DNA of 64,000 bases, from the NCBI GenBank assembly GCA_035559795.1, contig DATMAR010000012.1:490664-554663 (forward strand), written 5' to 3'. Origin of the DNA: Fimbriimonadales bacterium. GTDB taxonomy: Bacteria; Armatimonadota; Fimbriimonadia; Fimbriimonadales; ATM1. The notes below the pieces were generated by a model that was not told the origin of the DNA, made no database searches, and saw only the letters and a list, made by a program, of their open reading frames with translations. Made by a program: the position numbers and the translations under genes. Positions 18,393 to 26,962 of this stretch are shown in pieces. Numbering within the stretch: position 1 is the first letter of the stretch; each line of letters opens with the position of its first letter.

Positions 18393-19431
18393 CGGGAATC
18401 CGGAAATCTGCAAATACTGGCAAGTGATCGGAGGGGAGCGTTCCAGTCGCTTCGTTTTTTCCCAAACTTCTTTCCGTAGAAATACTCCCTCGAAGAGCAT
18501 CGGGTTTGTTGTAGATTTGCACCTCTCCGATCTGCAGTTTTTTCAATTTTGGAGAAACCAAAATTTGGTCGAAAAGAATTTCCCGCACCGCCAAATCATC
18601 AGGATATTTGTAATCCTTCCCCCTCCATCTTTCGTTTTCTTTTCTTGCACCCGGAACTCTCGGTGATAACGTAACACCTCGAAAACGACGATACAAACCA
18701 TACGAAACCATATCCTTCGCAAAAAGAGGCTCCGTCAAATTACAAAAATAAATGTCATTTTCGTTTTCCGTTTTGCCTTTTGCGAAAAGATTTCCTGTCT
18801 CCAAAATATTCAATCCGGCGTCGTCCGGAGTGTCGTTGAAATCTCCGAGCACGATGGTCAAATACTCGCTGTCTTTTTTTAGATACGCCGCTAACAATGC
18901 ACAAGCCCATTCACGCTGCCAGTCCGTTTGTTTACGCCCCCCACTTCGGCTTTTTAAATGCACGGAATATACGATGAAGGAAACTCCGTACCCGTTTGAA
19001 ATCACCGCACGCATCACGTCACGCTTTCCAGGAAATGCGGAATCGAAAGTCGAACCTTCGAAAACCAAATCATAATGTTCGATTTTCAAAGGTTTTCGTA
19101 CGGCAATCGCGAGTTCCTGCCGTTCCGATGGAGTGTCTTCTATCGCAATCTCCCAATCTTTTCCTAAAACGATTTCGAGCGCCCGCTTGTTTTCCACTTC
19201 TTGAAAAGCGACGACATCGGCATCGAGATTTTTAATCACCGAACGAAGATGCGCCGCTCTTTCGGGATGAATTTCATCGGAAAGCCATTGCACATTGTAA
19301 GTAGCGACTCTCAAGCCAGTCTTAGAAAGTTCTGCCCCCACAGGGGTGCATTGCCACCGAAGAAGCAAAAACGTAGACAACGCAAAAAGCAAAGGAATTA
19401 CCACGAAAGTCCAATTAAATTCCCGTTTCAC
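18361..19431 (-). CDS. Endonuclease/exonuclease/phosphatase family protein
   Basis: 356 residues with an N-terminal signal/anchor (FVVIPLLFALSTFLLLRW). The EEP fold motifs are in order: TYNVQWL (Asn), FQEVEN (catalytic Glu), VHLKSRSGG, LGDFND (Asp/Asn) and PSDHLPV (Asp/His). Likely an exported metal-dependent nuclease or phosphodiesterase; the substrate cannot be told. Tail-to-tail 32-bp overlap with coaBC. Confidence 0.85.
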   Translation of the reverse strand: MKREFNWTFVVIPLLFALSTFLLLRWQCTPVGAELSKTGLRVATYNVQWLSDEIHPERAAHLRSVIKNLDADVVAFQEVENKRALEIVLGKDWEIAIEDTPSERQELAIAVRKPLKIEHYDLVFEGSTFDSAFPGKRDVMRAVISNGYGVSFIVYSVHLKSRSGGRKQTDWQREWACALLAAYLKKDSEYLTIVLGDFNDTPDDAGLNILETGNLFAKGKTENENDIYFCNLTEPLFAKDMVSYGLYRRFRGVTLSPRVPGARKENERWRGKDYKYPDDLAVREILFDQILVSPKLKKLQIGEVQIYNKPDALRGSISTERSLGKNEATGTLPSDHLPVFADFRIPVISHPANKGG

Positions 19432-19464
19432 GCTTTCAAATTTACCATTCTATACGGGAAACAG

Positions 19465-19568
19465 CGTAGGAGTGCCGTAAGGCGCGATAAGCGTAGAGCG
19501 CCGTGAGGCGCGATAAACGTAGGAGCGCCGTGAGGCGCGATAAAAATATGCCATAAAGCGCGATAAAA
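19465..19568. repeat. Tandem REP-like palindromic units
   Basis: Three clear units start at 19465, 19492 and 19518, each 26-27 bp: CGTAGGAG, then GCGCC-GTGA-GGCGC capable of a hairpin, then GATAA. A degenerate fourth follows to 19568. The GTAG head plus short palindrome resembles bacterial REP sequences mobilised by RAYT transposases. It lies between two same-strand genes. No RAYT gene is visible in the window. Confidence 0.82.
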
Positions 19569-19582
19569 CATAGAAGCCCCCC

Positions 19583-20428
19583 CTAACCTTTAAGCAATTC
19601 CGCAGCCTTCGCAATATGCTCGGGAGACGTTCCGCAACATCCGCCGATTCGCGTCGCACCGAAATCTTTCAACCGTAACGCGTGTGCCGCAAATTCTTCA
19701 GGAGTAATCGAAAGATCGAACCTCCAGCCGAGTCTTTCATCCGGAGTCCCGTTATTGGCATAACCACCGAAAGGAATCGTCGCATTCTCCGACAGCATCT
19801 TCACAGCGTCTTCGATAACCCTCATAGCAGCGCAATTCACCAAAAACGCTTTCGCCCCTTCTCCTTCCGCAATCCTTTGCGCTTCTAAAACTTTTTCCCC
19901 ACTCAATAAAACTCTAAAATCGTAATTCGAAGGATTGACGCTTACCCAAAAATCTTTTCGAGTCTTCTGACAACCGCGAATCGCAGAACGCAATTCCGTG
20001 AGATTGTTCATCGTCTCGATCAGTAAAAAATCCACACCTTCCTCAACTAAAATATCCGCAATCTCGTAAAACTCGTCGTCGCTTTCTCCCGGAGATAAAT
20101 CGGGGCGATAACAATCCTCTAAAGGAGAAATCGAGCCGGCAATCAGAACTTTTCTCGAACTTTCTTCCACCGCTTCTTTCGCAAGACGCACGGCTAATCG
20201 AGTTGCGTCCTCTGCCTTATCTCCTATGCCCGCTTTTTCGAATGTTCGACGATGAGTTCGAAAAGTATTTGTCGTGATAACATCCGCGCCTGCGTTGATA
20301 TAATCGAGATGAATTTTTCTCACCTCGTCTGGAGCATCCAAAAGCGCTTTAGCCGACCAAAGCGGCAAGGTCGTGGGAACCCCGCGTTTTTGGAGTTCCG
20401 TCCCCATTGCGCCATCGAGTAGAAGCAC
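19583..20428 (-). CDS. Homocysteine S-methyltransferase family protein
   Basis: 281 residues covering only the zinc-dependent homocysteine-binding barrel: LLDGAMGTELQKRG, ADVITTNTFRT, VNCAAM (Cys ligand) and the C-terminal GGCCGTSPEHI (two Cys ligands). It transfers a methyl group to homocysteine, making methionine. The methyl donor cannot be told: betaine, S-methylmethionine, or a separate MetH module. It could be the N-terminal module of a split methionine synthase. The start at 20428 is a non-ATG codon in the given frame; the motif LLLDGAMG follows directly. Confidence 0.88.
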   Translation of the reverse strand: MLLLDGAMGTELQKRGVPTTLPLWSAKALLDAPDEVRKIHLDYINAGADVITTNTFRTHRRTFEKAGIGDKAEDATRLAVRLAKEAVEESSRKVLIAGSISPLEDCYRPDLSPGESDDEFYEIADILVEEGVDFLLIETMNNLTELRSAIRGCQKTRKDFWVSVNPSNYDFRVLLSGEKVLEAQRIAEGEGAKAFLVNCAAMRVIEDAVKMLSENATIPFGGYANNGTPDERLGWRFDLSITPEEFAAHALRLKDFGATRIGGCCGTSPEHIAKAAELLKG

Positions 20429-20464
20429 AAATAAATATTATATCGTGGATACAATCGATGCGAT

Positions 20465-20785
20465 TTACAATCCTTGATACGCCTTGCGTGCTTTTTTATA
20501 TTTCTGTGCTTGCAAAAGCGATTGAAAAGCGTCGCTCGTCGCCTTTTCCATATTTCGCAATAAATCTTTCTCCGCAGCGCGTACCTTTTCTAATACCGAT
20601 GTCGCTCCATCTAAAGCCGTAAACCGTTCTAACTGGGTAAGTAATTGTTCCCTTCTCCTTAAAAGTTGCCCTGCTAATTCCCAATCGTCTAATTGAATGG
20701 CTTGCGTCGCATTTAAAGTCACCACTAACAAGGTCTCCGCTATGTTTTTTGCATTTCCATTAGGATTCCCGTTGGTGTTTATCAT
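20465..20785 (-). CDS. FliT-like flagellar chaperone
   Basis: 106 residues, helical throughout, with a central DDWELAGQLLRRREQLLTQL segment typical of FliT-like proteins that cap export of the filament cap protein. Sequence similarity in this family is weak, so the call leans on being directly downstream of fliS, with a 26-bp coding overlap. No other flagellar gene is in the window. Confidence 0.55.
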   Translation of the reverse strand: MINTNGNPNGNAKNIAETLLVVTLNATQAIQLDDWELAGQLLRRREQLLTQLERFTALDGATSVLEKVRAAEKDLLRNMEKATSDAFQSLLQAQKYKKARKAYQGL

Positions 20786-21176
20786 GCAACCTCTCCTGAT
20801 AACGACGAACTTCCCTCCACGCTTCCTGCAATTCTTTCAACAAACCCACGCAATTCACCGCTTTTCGAGCATCGTCTTTTATATTCGCCTCACTCAACTC
20901 ACGCATACAGAAAGCATAGATGTTAAATAGGTTTTTGGCTATTTCTCCGCCTTTCTGTAGTTCGAGGGAAGACATCAGTTCCGCAAGAATCTTCTGGGCT
21001 TTTGCGAAATGGCTATGCTGCCCCTCGAGGTTTTTTTCGCCCATGCACCTTATCGCACTCTCACAGTGGTGAATGAGTGCATCGTAAAGCATAGAGATGA
21101 GTTCTACTGGCTGTGCCGTTTGAATCGCTCGCCTGCGATACTCCTCGACCGCTTTTTTCGCCTCTCTCTCACCCAT
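20760..21176 (-). CDS. fliS: Flagellar export chaperone FliS
   Basis: 138 residues, four-helix bundle family. The hallmark AVEEYRRRAIQTAQPVELISMLYDALIHHCESAI covers helices 1-2 (split here by position 28-45). It binds flagellin and delivers it to the flagellar type III exporter. ATG 21176 lies 27 bp after the MacB-like ATPase gene, so it may be co-transcribed with the exporter operon. Confidence 0.9.
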   Translation of the reverse strand: MGEREAKKAVEEYRRRAIQTAQPVELISMLYDALIHHCESAIRCMGEKNLEGQHSHFAKAQKILAELMSSLELQKGGEIAKNLFNIYAFCMRELSEANIKDDARKAVNCVGLLKELQEAWREVRRYQERLHDKHQRES

Positions 21177-21203
21177 TAGTAAAAATTATCGGAATTTCCG
21201 CCT

Positions 21204-21962
21204 CTAAACCACCTCCTCTATGCTTTCTTCTGGCATCTCTCGAAGTATTTCACGCGCATCCAGCGGGGAATCCACCCGAGTATCCGATAGAATTCTCCCG
21301 TCCCGCAATCTGACGATACGTGAACAATGCTGGGCGACTTCCGCTTCGTGGGTAATCAATACGATCGTCCTACCTTCCCGATTCAATTCCTGAAACAAAG
21401 CCAGGATTTCCTCGCCCGTCCTCGTGTCCAAGTTTCCTGTCGGTTCGTCCGCCAAGATAAGCGGTGGATTGTTCACCAAAGCGCGAGCAATCGCTACACG
21501 TTGCTGCTGCCCCCCCGAAAGTTCGTTTGGCCTGTGATGCATACGCTCTTTAAGGCCCACCCGTATCAAAGCGTTTTCTGCGGCACGTGTTCTATCGCGG
21601 ACACCAGCATAGATCAACGGGAGTTCTACGTTCTTCAAAGCAGTTGCGCGAGGCAGCAAATTAAACGTCTGAAAAACGAACCCGATTTGCCTATTCCGTA
21701 TCGCTGCCAATTGATTGTCGTTGAGTTTTGCGACCGGTTCACCGTCTAAATAATATTCACCCGACGTTGGCCTATCCAAACAGCCGATGATGTTCATCAG
21801 CGTGGTCTTTCCAGAGCCGGAAGGACCCATCACAGCGACGAACTCTCCATGCATCACCTGCAAAGAGACTTCTCGCAAAGCGTGCACCACGATAGCACCT
21901 AAGCGATAATCCTTCGAGAGGTTTCTCAGTTCGATAAGAGGCTTTTTGTTCATTTCACTCAT
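21204..21962 (-). CDS. ABC transporter ATP-binding protein, MacB/LolD type
   Basis: 252 residues. Walker [11 protein letters not shown], signature [15 protein letters not shown], Walker [13 protein letters not shown] and the H-loop ITHEAEVAQ are complete. It pairs with the FtsX-fold permease that ends zero bases upstream. In type VII ABC systems such as MacAB and LolCDE the ATPase powers mechanotransmission rather than transport through the membrane. With adaptor and TolC genes ahead, efflux or secretion of a peptide, lipid or drug is likely. Confidence 0.92.
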   Translation of the reverse strand: MSEMNKKPLIELRNLSKDYRLGAIVVHALREVSLQVMHGEFVAVMGPSGSGKTTLMNIIGCLDRPTSGEYYLDGEPVAKLNDNQLAAIRNRQIGFVFQTFNLLPRATALKNVELPLIYAGVRDRTRAAENALIRVGLKERMHHRPNELSGGQQQRVAIARALVNNPPLILADEPTGNLDTRTGEEILALFQELNREGRTIVLITHEAEVAQHCSRIVRLRDGRILSDTRVDSPLDAREILREMPEESIEEVV

Positions 21963-23171
21963 TTATTCGTGTCTCAAAGCGACGATAGGGTCTAATTTGC
22001 TCGCTTTATATGCAGGATAATATCCGAAAAACACCCCCACGAGCGCAGCGAATCCGAACGCCAAAATAATCCCCCCCGTCGAAACAATAGGAGGAACATC
22101 CATCAACCCCGCAATCACTCTTACACCGAATACCCCCAAAAACATCCCGATGACCCCCCCTGCCAAACAAAGCATTACGCTCTCCAAAAGAAATTGTGCT
22201 CGCACCGCTCCACTCGTCGCCCCGATGGCTTTTCGCAAACCGATCTCCCGAGTCCTTTCTGTAACACTAACGAGCATGATATTCATAATTCCTATGCCCC
22301 CCACAATCAGCGAGACGCTCGCGACTCCTGCAAGTAATAAGCTCAACACACGCGCCTGCTCTTCCGCGGTCTCGATTAACTCTCCCTGATTGAAGGCGCG
22401 AAACAATTCCTCTCCGCTTGCGCTTCTTCTCACCCTCGCCAAAGTTTGTTGAACTTGACTCAGCGTGAAAGGCATCACGGAACTATCCGCCACGCGCATG
22501 GAAATCGTGCTGAGCGTGTCTCTTCTTTCTATGCGAGAGATCGCTGTGTTCAACGGAATATAAATCGCATCGTCTGGACTCATAAAACCCGTCATTCCCT
22601 TGAATGCCGCAACACCGATTACCTCGAAATCCTGATTGTTGATTCTCACCGTCGCCCCGAGAGCAGCCCCCCCTTCGAAAAGCCTATCGTAAATGTCGTA
22701 CCCCAGAATGCAAACCTTTTCTTTGTTTCTATCTTCCTCTTTCGTGAAAAATCTTCCTTCTTGCAACTTCAAATTGCGAATATGTTGAAGCTCCGGAGAC
22801 CCCCCCACCAAAAACGTCCTCTCGTTTTTGTTCCCGAACTTCACGGTCACCCGAGTGCGAACCTCTCCTGTAATATGCGAGATTGTCGGAACGGAGCGAC
22901 GAATGAGTTCCACATCCTCCATCTTGAGCGACTGCGCTTCGTCCATCGCTTGACGCTGTCCCCCGAAGGAGCGTTGCGGAAAGACCACGATCATGTTGCT
23001 CCCCAATAATTCCAACCTTTCGAGCGCTTGCCTTTTGCTTCCCTCAGCGATTCCGATCATCGTAATTACGGAAGCAACTCCTATCATCACGCCTAATGTC
23101 GTAAGAAAAGAGCGGAGTTTGTTCGAAACGAGCGCATTGAGTGCGCTTTGAAAACCATCGCTGAGGTTCAT
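21963..23171 (-). CDS. ABC permease, MacB/FtsX type
   Basis: 402 residues. One N-terminal helix (ALVSNKLRSFLTTLGVMIGVASVI), a large periplasmic MacB-type domain (about 45-270), then three C-terminal helices including VGGIGIMNIMLVSVTERTREIGLRKAIGA, a family signature segment. Start overlaps the adaptor stop as ATGA. The ATPase is encoded separately rather than fused, as in many non-proteobacterial MacB homologues. Confidence 0.92.
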   Translation of the reverse strand: MNLSDGFQSALNALVSNKLRSFLTTLGVMIGVASVITMIGIAEGSKRQALERLELLGSNMIVVFPQRSFGGQRQAMDEAQSLKMEDVELIRRSVPTISHITGEVRTRVTVKFGNKNERTFLVGGSPELQHIRNLKLQEGRFFTKEEDRNKEKVCILGYDIYDRLFEGGAALGATVRINNQDFEVIGVAAFKGMTGFMSPDDAIYIPLNTAISRIERRDTLSTISMRVADSSVMPFTLSQVQQTLARVRRSASGEELFRAFNQGELIETAEEQARVLSLLLAGVASVSLIVGGIGIMNIMLVSVTERTREIGLRKAIGATSGAVRAQFLLESVMLCLAGGVIGMFLGVFGVRVIAGLMDVPPIVSTGGIILAFGFAALVGVFFGYYPAYKASKLDPIVALRHE

Positions 23172-24898
23172 CGTATGCGCAAACCTCCCGATGGCGCGCC
23201 CGTGCCTCCGCCACCGCGCCCTCCGCTTCCGCCAGAGAAAGGACTGCGCTGTTGCTGCGCCTCTTCCATTCGCTTTTGCTGTTCCAATATCTGTTCCTTG
23301 CTTATTTTGCTCGTCACTACTTCCTCGCCCTCTTTCAATCCTTCTAATACTTCATAACCGGTGTTTCCTACAATTCCGAGTTTTACTTTCCGTCTTATAG
23401 GTTGATCTTTTTTGACCATAACTTCGACATAGGTCTCTTTTCCTTCGCGCCGCACTGCTTGAATCGGAACGATCAACACATCCTTTTTCTCGTTCAAAAT
23501 GAATTCGCAACTCGCGTTCAAACCGGGCAAAAGTTTCACTTCGCTAGGCCGATGATTCGTGGGCAATTCCACACGAACTTTTATTTGAGTTACTCCATTC
23601 GTCGTCTCCGCACTCGGATTAATTCTGGATACCGTCCCCTGAATCGGAATGCTGGGATGAGACTCCAAACGCACGCGAACATTTTGCCCAACGCGCACTT
23701 TTCCGATATCTGCTTCGTCAACGAGAACCTCTACGTACATCCTCGAAACGTCGGCAATCTGTACGATGGAAGTTCCTTCGCTGAAAATGCTCGTTCCGGG
23801 GGGGATTATCGTTCCCTCTTCTACGTATTTGCGAACGACTACACCGTTTCGAGGCGCAACGACCGTCGTGCTGTCGAGTTGCACCTTCGCATTTTCACGC
23901 GCAACACGATTCCTCACAATCGCCGCCTCCGCCGCTTCCATTTCTGCTTTCCGAAGTGCAATGTTCTTGCGGTTCGCTTCCGCTTGCTTCAAAGCGAGTT
24001 CCGCTTGGCGCACTGCTTCTTTCGCTTCTTGATAATCCCGCTGAGCGAAATTTACTTGCGCTTCGTTCGCCTTCGCCTGTTTTAAAGCAGCACGAGCATC
24101 GTTCACTCGCGCTCGCGCTGTTTCGAGTTGAATTTTGAAATCGTCTTCCAATGTACGAAGTCTTTGTTCTGCGTTTCGATGCGCAGCGAGCGCAGCCTGA
24201 TACGCAGCCTTCGCTTGGTCCACTTGCGCTTTGCTCACATATCCTTTTTGCAAAAGGGATTCCATACGCTCTAGGTTCGCCCTTGCAGAATCTAATTCCG
24301 CTTGCGTGCGATCGAATTCGCCTTTCGCCTCTGCACGCTGCTGGGGAATCGTAACTTTCTCTAAAAGATTCAAAGCCTGAACGGCAGAATCGTAATTCGC
24401 TTGCGCTTGCTCGATGCTCGCTTGAGATAAAGTCGGCTGTATTTTCGCTTGTTCTTCTAATCGTTTCAATCGCGCTCGTGCAGCAGCGAGTGCAGAGCGC
24501 GCATTTTCGACGGCTGCCTCGCTCTGAACGATTTGCATTTCATAGGTGAGTTTGTTTTGCGTTTTACGAGCGATCGAGGCTTGCAAATCTGCATTTGCCT
24601 GTTCGTAAAGCGCTTTCGTATCGCGGGGGTCTATCACTGCAATCAAATCCCCTTTCTTTACGACCGAGCCTTCCGTAACCGCCATCACGACGACTTCCCC
24701 CCCCGCTTTGCTTTTGACATCCACCAACGTAAGAGGTTGCAAAACTCCGGAAGAGGTTATGGAAAGCGTAAGCGTGCCTCGAGTCACTTTCTCTGTTCTG
24801 TAAATGAACTCTTCATCGTTCGCGGAATTTCCACGCAAAAAGAAAAACCACGATGCGAAGGCGACACCGATTACGATAACTCCGTAAATACGTTTCAT
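23168..24898 (-). CDS. MacA/HlyD-type periplasmic adaptor
   Basis: 576 residues. Single N-terminal anchor (GVIVIGVAFASWFFFL), lipoyl-like halves flanking an unusually long coiled-coil hairpin (about 95-330, Ala/Gln/Lys/Glu rich), beta-barrel and membrane-proximal domains, and a Gly/Arg-rich tail ending GRGGGGTGAPSGG. It bridges the inner-membrane permease and the TolC channel. The hairpin is longer than in MacA (371 residues total in E. coli), suggesting a taller complex. Coupled by ATGA to both neighbours. Confidence 0.9.
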   Translation of the reverse strand: MKRIYGVIVIGVAFASWFFFLRGNSANDEEFIYRTEKVTRGTLTLSITSSGVLQPLTLVDVKSKAGGEVVVMAVTEGSVVKKGDLIAVIDPRDTKALYEQANADLQASIARKTQNKLTYEMQIVQSEAAVENARSALAAARARLKRLEEQAKIQPTLSQASIEQAQANYDSAVQALNLLEKVTIPQQRAEAKGEFDRTQAELDSARANLERMESLLQKGYVSKAQVDQAKAAYQAALAAHRNAEQRLRTLEDDFKIQLETARARVNDARAALKQAKANEAQVNFAQRDYQEAKEAVRQAELALKQAEANRKNIALRKAEMEAAEAAIVRNRVARENAKVQLDSTTVVAPRNGVVVRKYVEEGTIIPPGTSIFSEGTSIVQIADVSRMYVEVLVDEADIGKVRVGQNVRVRLESHPSIPIQGTVSRINPSAETTNGVTQIKVRVELPTNHRPSEVKLLPGLNASCEFILNEKKDVLIVPIQAVRREGKETYVEVMVKKDQPIRRKVKLGIVGNTGYEVLEGLKEGEEVVTSKISKEQILEQQKRMEEAQQQRSPFSGGSGGRGGGGTGAPSGGLRIR

Positions 24899-26217
24899 GA
24901 CGTTTCTCCAGGCATACTCTGCCCCGTAACCAACCGCAACTGCATTTCGCTGATAATAAAATCAAAATGAGCGTTTACGAAATTCGTTTCCGCGGTAACT
25001 AATGCGACTTGTGCGTTCGTAACGTCCAAAATACTGGAAACACCTTCTTTCTGGCTCTCCGAAGCAGCAGCGAAATTCAAACGAGCCGCTTCCAAAGCGA
25101 CATTGCTCGCATCGAGTACTTCCCTATTCTGCAACCACGTAAAATAAGCACTTTCGATTTCGCTTCTAATTTCGCGAATCTGTTGCTCCAAAAGATATCT
25201 TTCCGCCTCATAAGAAAGTTCCCTTTCTTTCACCACTGCTCGTGACAACCCTCCATCGAATAAAGGGTAAGTCATCGTGAAAGTTAGGCTTCGATTTTCT
25301 GTTTCTTCCGGTTCGAAGTTTCTTGTGAAATTCACGGTTAGTTCCCAATCTAAACTCGCGTTTCGCCTTGCAGTCAAAACATCGAAACGAGTCGCTTCTA
25401 AGCGCTTCTTCGAATTCAATAAATCGGGGCGCTCTCGTTCACCTCTTTCGATGGCTTCCTGTAAAGAAAACGAAGGTTCTTGAGCGATAAGTTCCGGCGT
25501 CACCAACTCGGGAAGCGGTTTGTCCTTTTCCCATCCGATCGTCGCTTTCAAAGCCGCTTCGGCAGTCGTTACACGGTTTTTTGCGGTCATTTGCGCGACG
25601 ATAGCATTCGCCAAATCTGCCTTCGCTTGCAAAATATCTTTTTGAGCCGCTGCCCCAATTTCCACTTGCGCTTGTGTCACTTCCAGTATCTGCTTCGCCC
25701 TCGCTGCCTGAGCATCCGCCGCTCTCAACAACTCTCTCGCTCGAAGCACTTCGTAATACTCTGTCGCTACTTCGAAGAACACTTGGCGCAGCGTCCAAAG
25801 TGCTGAATAACCAAGTGCTTCAGCAGATTTTCGACTTCGTGACAAAGCATAAAAGCGCTGTCCGCCATCCAAAACAAGCCACGAAACTCCCAACGAAAGT
25901 TGATGGAAGGACAAAACTCCCGTGCCCGTGAAACCCCCTGCAAAGGTCTGTTTTTGGTCCGAAAAACGATAAAGCGGCGTTACGACTGGGAAAAACGAAG
26001 CATTTGCCTGTGTTACCGCGGCGCGAGAAGCCTGATATTGCTTGTACGCCGACATGATCGTGCCGTTCGATTGCTTCGCTTTCTCGATAGCCTTCTCTAA
26101 AGTCAGCTTGTCGGAGCCTTCCTGCGTCATAGCAGAAAACGCAAAGCCAATCCAAAGCAACGAGATGAAAAACCGACTATTCAAAACGAACTGAGATCGT
26201 GTTGGCATAAAGAACAT
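24895..26217 (-). CDS. TolC-family outer-membrane efflux protein
   Basis: 440 residues with a signal peptide (FFISLLWIGFAFSAMTQ) and two internal OEP repeats of Ala/Glu-rich coiled coil. It should trimerise into an outer-membrane channel-tunnel. First gene of the operon channel-adaptor-permease-ATPase, then fliS-fliT. An alternative ATG three codons in is equally possible. Confidence 0.9.
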   Translation of the reverse strand: MFFMPTRSQFVLNSRFFISLLWIGFAFSAMTQEGSDKLTLEKAIEKAKQSNGTIMSAYKQYQASRAAVTQANASFFPVVTPLYRFSDQKQTFAGGFTGTGVLSFHQLSLGVSWLVLDGGQRFYALSRSRKSAEALGYSALWTLRQVFFEVATEYYEVLRARELLRAADAQAARAKQILEVTQAQVEIGAAAQKDILQAKADLANAIVAQMTAKNRVTTAEAALKATIGWEKDKPLPELVTPELIAQEPSFSLQEAIERGERERPDLLNSKKRLEATRFDVLTARRNASLDWELTVNFTRNFEPEETENRSLTFTMTYPLFDGGLSRAVVKERELSYEAERYLLEQQIREIRSEIESAYFTWLQNREVLDASNVALEAARLNFAAASESQKEGVSSILDVTNAQVALVTAETNFVNAHFDFIISEMQLRLVTGQSMPGETS

Positions 26218-26280
26218 GGTCTTACAGAAACTTACCTTCGCCTCTCGGCACTAAGGGATATACCTTTTCTTGATGCTTTC

Positions 26281-26299
26281 AGGTTCCAAATAGGAACCT
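26281..26299. promoter_or_regulatory. Inverted repeat upstream of the selenoprotein-like gene
   Basis: AGGTTCC-AAATA-GGAACCT: a perfect 7-bp dyad in the 159-bp spacer between the divergent tolC-like and redoxin genes. It could be an operator for either gene; no T-run follows. Confidence 0.5.
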
Positions 26300-26376
26300 A
26301 TACGGTTGAATTATTCGTTATTACTTTTACGCCAAAGGGTGTAAACTCGCTCAAACTAATCGAATAGGAGGCATCT

Positions 26377-26895
26377 ATGACCGCAATCGTAGCTACAATC
26401 GCTGGCATTCTATTCCTCTCTCCCTCTCCTTCCACGACGTTCCAAAGGGATTACGAAACAAGACTCGTTCCTGTAGGTCAACCAGCCCCTGATTTCACTC
26501 TCAAAACAGCAGACGGGAAAACCGTAAAACTCTCGAGTGTCTGGAAAAAGAACAAAGCCACTATCATCAATTTCTGGTTTTATCACTGAGGGGCTTGCCG
26601 TGAGGAGTTGCCTCACATTCAAAAAATCTATAACGAAGGAAAAGCCTCTAAACTCGCTGTGATTGCTATCAATAACGGGGACGATAACGAAACGATTAGA
26701 AACTACTGGAAACAAAGTAAGTTCTCCTTCACCGCAGTGAAAGGAACCGAAAAACTTTTCGACTCCTATGGCGTTATGGCATACCCCACGAATTACATCG
26801 TAGATTCTAAAGGGAAAGTCGTCTGGCGTTCCGTCGGGTTCGACGAGCAAGGCATGCGCTCTGCGCTCAAAAAATTGGGAATTAAGATAAAATGA
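26377..26895 (+). CDS. Thioredoxin-fold (TlpA/redoxin) protein, probable selenoprotein with UxxC motif
   Basis: Read through one in-frame TGA at 26587-26589, the frame gives 172 residues. A short N-terminal hydrophobic segment suggests export. The fold reads APDFTLKTADGKTVKLSSV, then INFWFYH-U-GACREELPHI, then the cis-Pro loop AYPTNYIVDSKGKVV. Residue U71 stands where TlpA proteins have the first catalytic Cys (WCxPC-REE), with C74 as partner. Both halves are conserved across the TGA and no other stop occurs. A perfect hairpin starts 10 bases after the TGA. A strong SD (AGGAGG) precedes ATG 26377. The final stop is also TGA. The alternative is a pseudogene with a Cys-to-stop mutation. Confidence 0.82.
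26587..26616 (+). promoter_or_regulatory. Candidate bacterial SECIS element
   Basis: After TGA 26587-26589 come 10 bases, then GTGAGG (26600-26605), loop AGTTG (26606-26610) and CCTCAC (26611-26616): a perfect 6-bp stem with a 5-nt loop. The loop begins 16 bases after the TGA and has G in its second position. Known bacterial SECIS hairpins have about 11 bases from UGA to the upper stem and a GU-containing loop that SelB binds, so the geometry fits. A stem/loop fold was judged by eye only. Confidence 0.7.
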
Positions 26896-26962
26896 ACTTA
26901 TAACCTTCATCAGCTGGAGAACTTACTCGTCCGAATATCTTTCTTCGGCAAGGAGGGAAATA

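Noticed and set aside
19465-19568. CRISPR array
   Set aside because: Units are contiguous with no unique spacers.
26608-26895. Separate gene starting at TTG 26608
   Set aside because: It is in the same frame as 26377-26586 and lacks an SD; it is the second half of one redoxin.
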